Shown here: piece after piece, positions 7,808 to 8,216 of the stretch
How positions within the stretch are numbered: position 1 is the first letter of the stretch
Layout: every line of letters starts with the position of its first letter
NCBI GenBank assembly: GCA_020444775.1
Contig: JAGRHX010000683.1
Coordinates: 1 to 8,216 of the forward strand
Direction: 5' to 3'
Length of the DNA stretch: 8,216 nt
From: Gammaproteobacteria bacterium
Lineage (GTDB): Bacteria; Pseudomonadota; Gammaproteobacteria; HK1
Notes under the pieces: generated by a model
Told to the model about the DNA's origin: nothing
What the model saw: the letters and a program-made list of their open reading frames with translations, nothing else
Databases searched by the model: none
Position numbers and translations under genes: made by a program

Positions 7808-7815
7808 CCTCTCCC
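7808..7815 (-). promoter_or_regulatory. Ribosome binding site for the dioxygenase-like gene
   Basis: The minus strand reads GGGAGAGG, the strongest Shine-Dalgarno match in the window, 6 bases from ATG 7801. It sets the start at ATG and not at the TTG at 7807, and fits a first gene that cannot rely on translational coupling. Confidence 0.7.
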
Positions 7816-7827
7816 GTGGGCTATCTC

Positions 7828-7848
7828 AGTGACCCGATCGTCGTCACT
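7828..7848. promoter_or_regulatory. Inverted repeat between candidate -10 and first gene, possible operator
   Basis: Arms agtgac (7828-7833) and gtcact (7843-7848) match perfectly around a 9-base centre that itself contains the palindrome cgatcg (7835-7840). It adjoins the candidate -10, where a repressor would block initiation. With only 6-base arms, chance is a real alternative. Confidence 0.25.
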
Positions 7849-7877
7849 TTACACCGCAATGCGTGGCGTCGATCCAA
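7848..7877 (-). promoter_or_regulatory. Candidate sigma-70-like promoter for the five-gene cluster (weak)
   Basis: On the minus strand TTGGAT (-35-like, 7877-7872) and TGTAAA (-10-like, 7853-7848) are separated by 18 bases, about 47 bases before the first ATG. The match to consensus is partial (3/6 and 4/6). It is proposed because of its position upstream of the first gene and because this is an AT-richer patch; another promoter further right is possible. Confidence 0.3.
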
Positions 7878-8130
7878 TGCTCGATGAGCTCGTCGGGAAG
7901 TCCGGCAACGCAGGCACGAAGGTCGGCTCGATGTCAGAGAGGTCAGCCAGTGGTGAGCCTGTCGAGGATGATCGAATGCTGATCGCCCACGATGCCAGGC
8001 CGTGTGCGGTTGGTGAGCAGACGGGAGGGGACACGGGGCCTGGCCGGCGCAACGCACGGACGGCGGTCGTCGAGGATTGCCTTCAGGTGCGACAGGGGGT
8101 GAGGCGATAGGGGAGTGGCGCCAGGAACTC

Positions 8131-8163
8131 GCCTGACAGTCGATCGACAATCGACTGTCAGGC
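8131..8163. repeat. Perfect 14-bp inverted repeat / hairpin
   Basis: Left arm gcctgacagtcgat (8131-8144) and right arm atcgactgtcaggc (8150-8163) are exact reverse complements around a 5-base loop; c8130 and g8164 extend the stem to 15 bp. There is no T-run on either strand after the stem, so it is not a standard intrinsic terminator. It could still be a terminator-like hairpin for a gene beyond the right edge, a protein-binding dyad, or a REP-like element. Confidence 0.85.
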
Positions 8164-8181
8164 GGGCGACTGTCAGGCGGG
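8152..8181. repeat. Two perfect tandem copies of a 15-bp unit
   Basis: The unit cgactgtcaggcggg occurs at 8152-8166 and again immediately at 8167-8181 with no mismatch. The first copy contains most of the right arm of the adjoining hairpin, so the locus holds three copies of the core cgactgtcaggc: one inverted (8131-8142) and two direct. Confidence 0.85.
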
Positions 8182-8216
8182 GTGGAGACGTCGTGCGGAT
8201 CAGCTCTTGCTGGGTG

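Larger units (their letters stand above)
7802..8216. other. 415-base region without a convincing gene, upstream of the cluster
   Basis: Frames here are open on both strands, as expected at high GC, but none is persuasive. The rightward frame at 7829-8110 has a GTG start without a ribosome site and no recognisable motif. The leftward frame at 8150-7821 begins inside the hairpin and is Arg/Ser/Pro-rich. The region holds the leader of the cluster, a candidate promoter and dyad, a stretch at about 7948-7961 (tggtgagcctgtcg) resembling widespread proteobacterial interspersed repeats, and the triple repeat at 8131-8181. A fragment of a gene entering from the right edge cannot be excluded: one leftward frame is open from 8216 to about 7945, but it has no recognisable motifs. 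Confidence 0.6.

Noticed and set aside
7829..8110. Rightward 93-codon frame divergent from the cluster
   Set aside because: GTG start without a Shine-Dalgarno, overlapping the candidate promoter; no recognisable motif or compositional support.
7821..8150. Leftward 109-codon frame upstream of the cluster
   Set aside because: It starts inside the hairpin repeat, and its Arg/Ser/Pro-rich product looks like random high-GC translation.
8131..8181. CRISPR array
   Set aside because: Only two direct 15-base copies with no spacer between them, plus one inverted copy; no array structure.

Overview
This window is a GC-rich bacterial segment (GC dominates third codon positions). Nearly all of it is one leftward (minus-strand) gene cluster. 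High GC, Shine-Dalgarno-type starts and overlapping stop/start codons suit a proteobacterium. Cluster content also points that way (gamma-type, e.g. Xanthomonadales/Chromatiales-like), but this is inference and no marker gene here fixes the taxon.

Layout, right to left in the direction of transcription. (i) Positions 7802-8216 have no convincing gene. They hold a three-copy repeat with a strong hairpin at the far right, a fragment resembling common proteobacterial interspersed repeats, and a weak candidate promoter with an inverted repeat just before the first gene. (ii) 7801-7202 encodes a small exported protein with an intradiol-dioxygenase-like fold. (iii) 7183-6338 encodes an exported DUF4159 protein. 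(iv) 6304-3944 encodes a 786-residue membrane protein with a BatA-like N-terminus, a vWA domain and a glutamine-amidotransferase-like domain. (v) 3947-2682 encodes an exported caspase/legumain-like (clan CD) protein that has lost the catalytic cysteine and carries an EF-hand loop. (vi) 2685-1 is the start of a large exported protein with TPR repeats on both sides of an HExxH zinc-metallopeptidase domain. It runs off the left edge with no stop, so a frame-by-frame search for closed ORFs misses it.

Gaps are 18 and 33 bases, and the last two junctions are 4-base overlaps (ATGA, GTGA), so the five genes are very probably one operon. All five products have a signal peptide or membrane segments, so they should act in the envelope or periplasm. 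DUF4159 and vWA/GATase-like proteins usually accompany a MoxR-type AAA+ ATPase and a DUF58 protein. Neither is inside the window; they may lie beyond the left edge. A reasonable inference is an envelope-associated surveillance, assembly or proteolysis system: vWA and TPR modules for protein contacts, a probable zinc protease as the hydrolytic part, and a dead caspase-fold protein as a calcium-responsive binding or scaffold part. No function is proven by the sequence.
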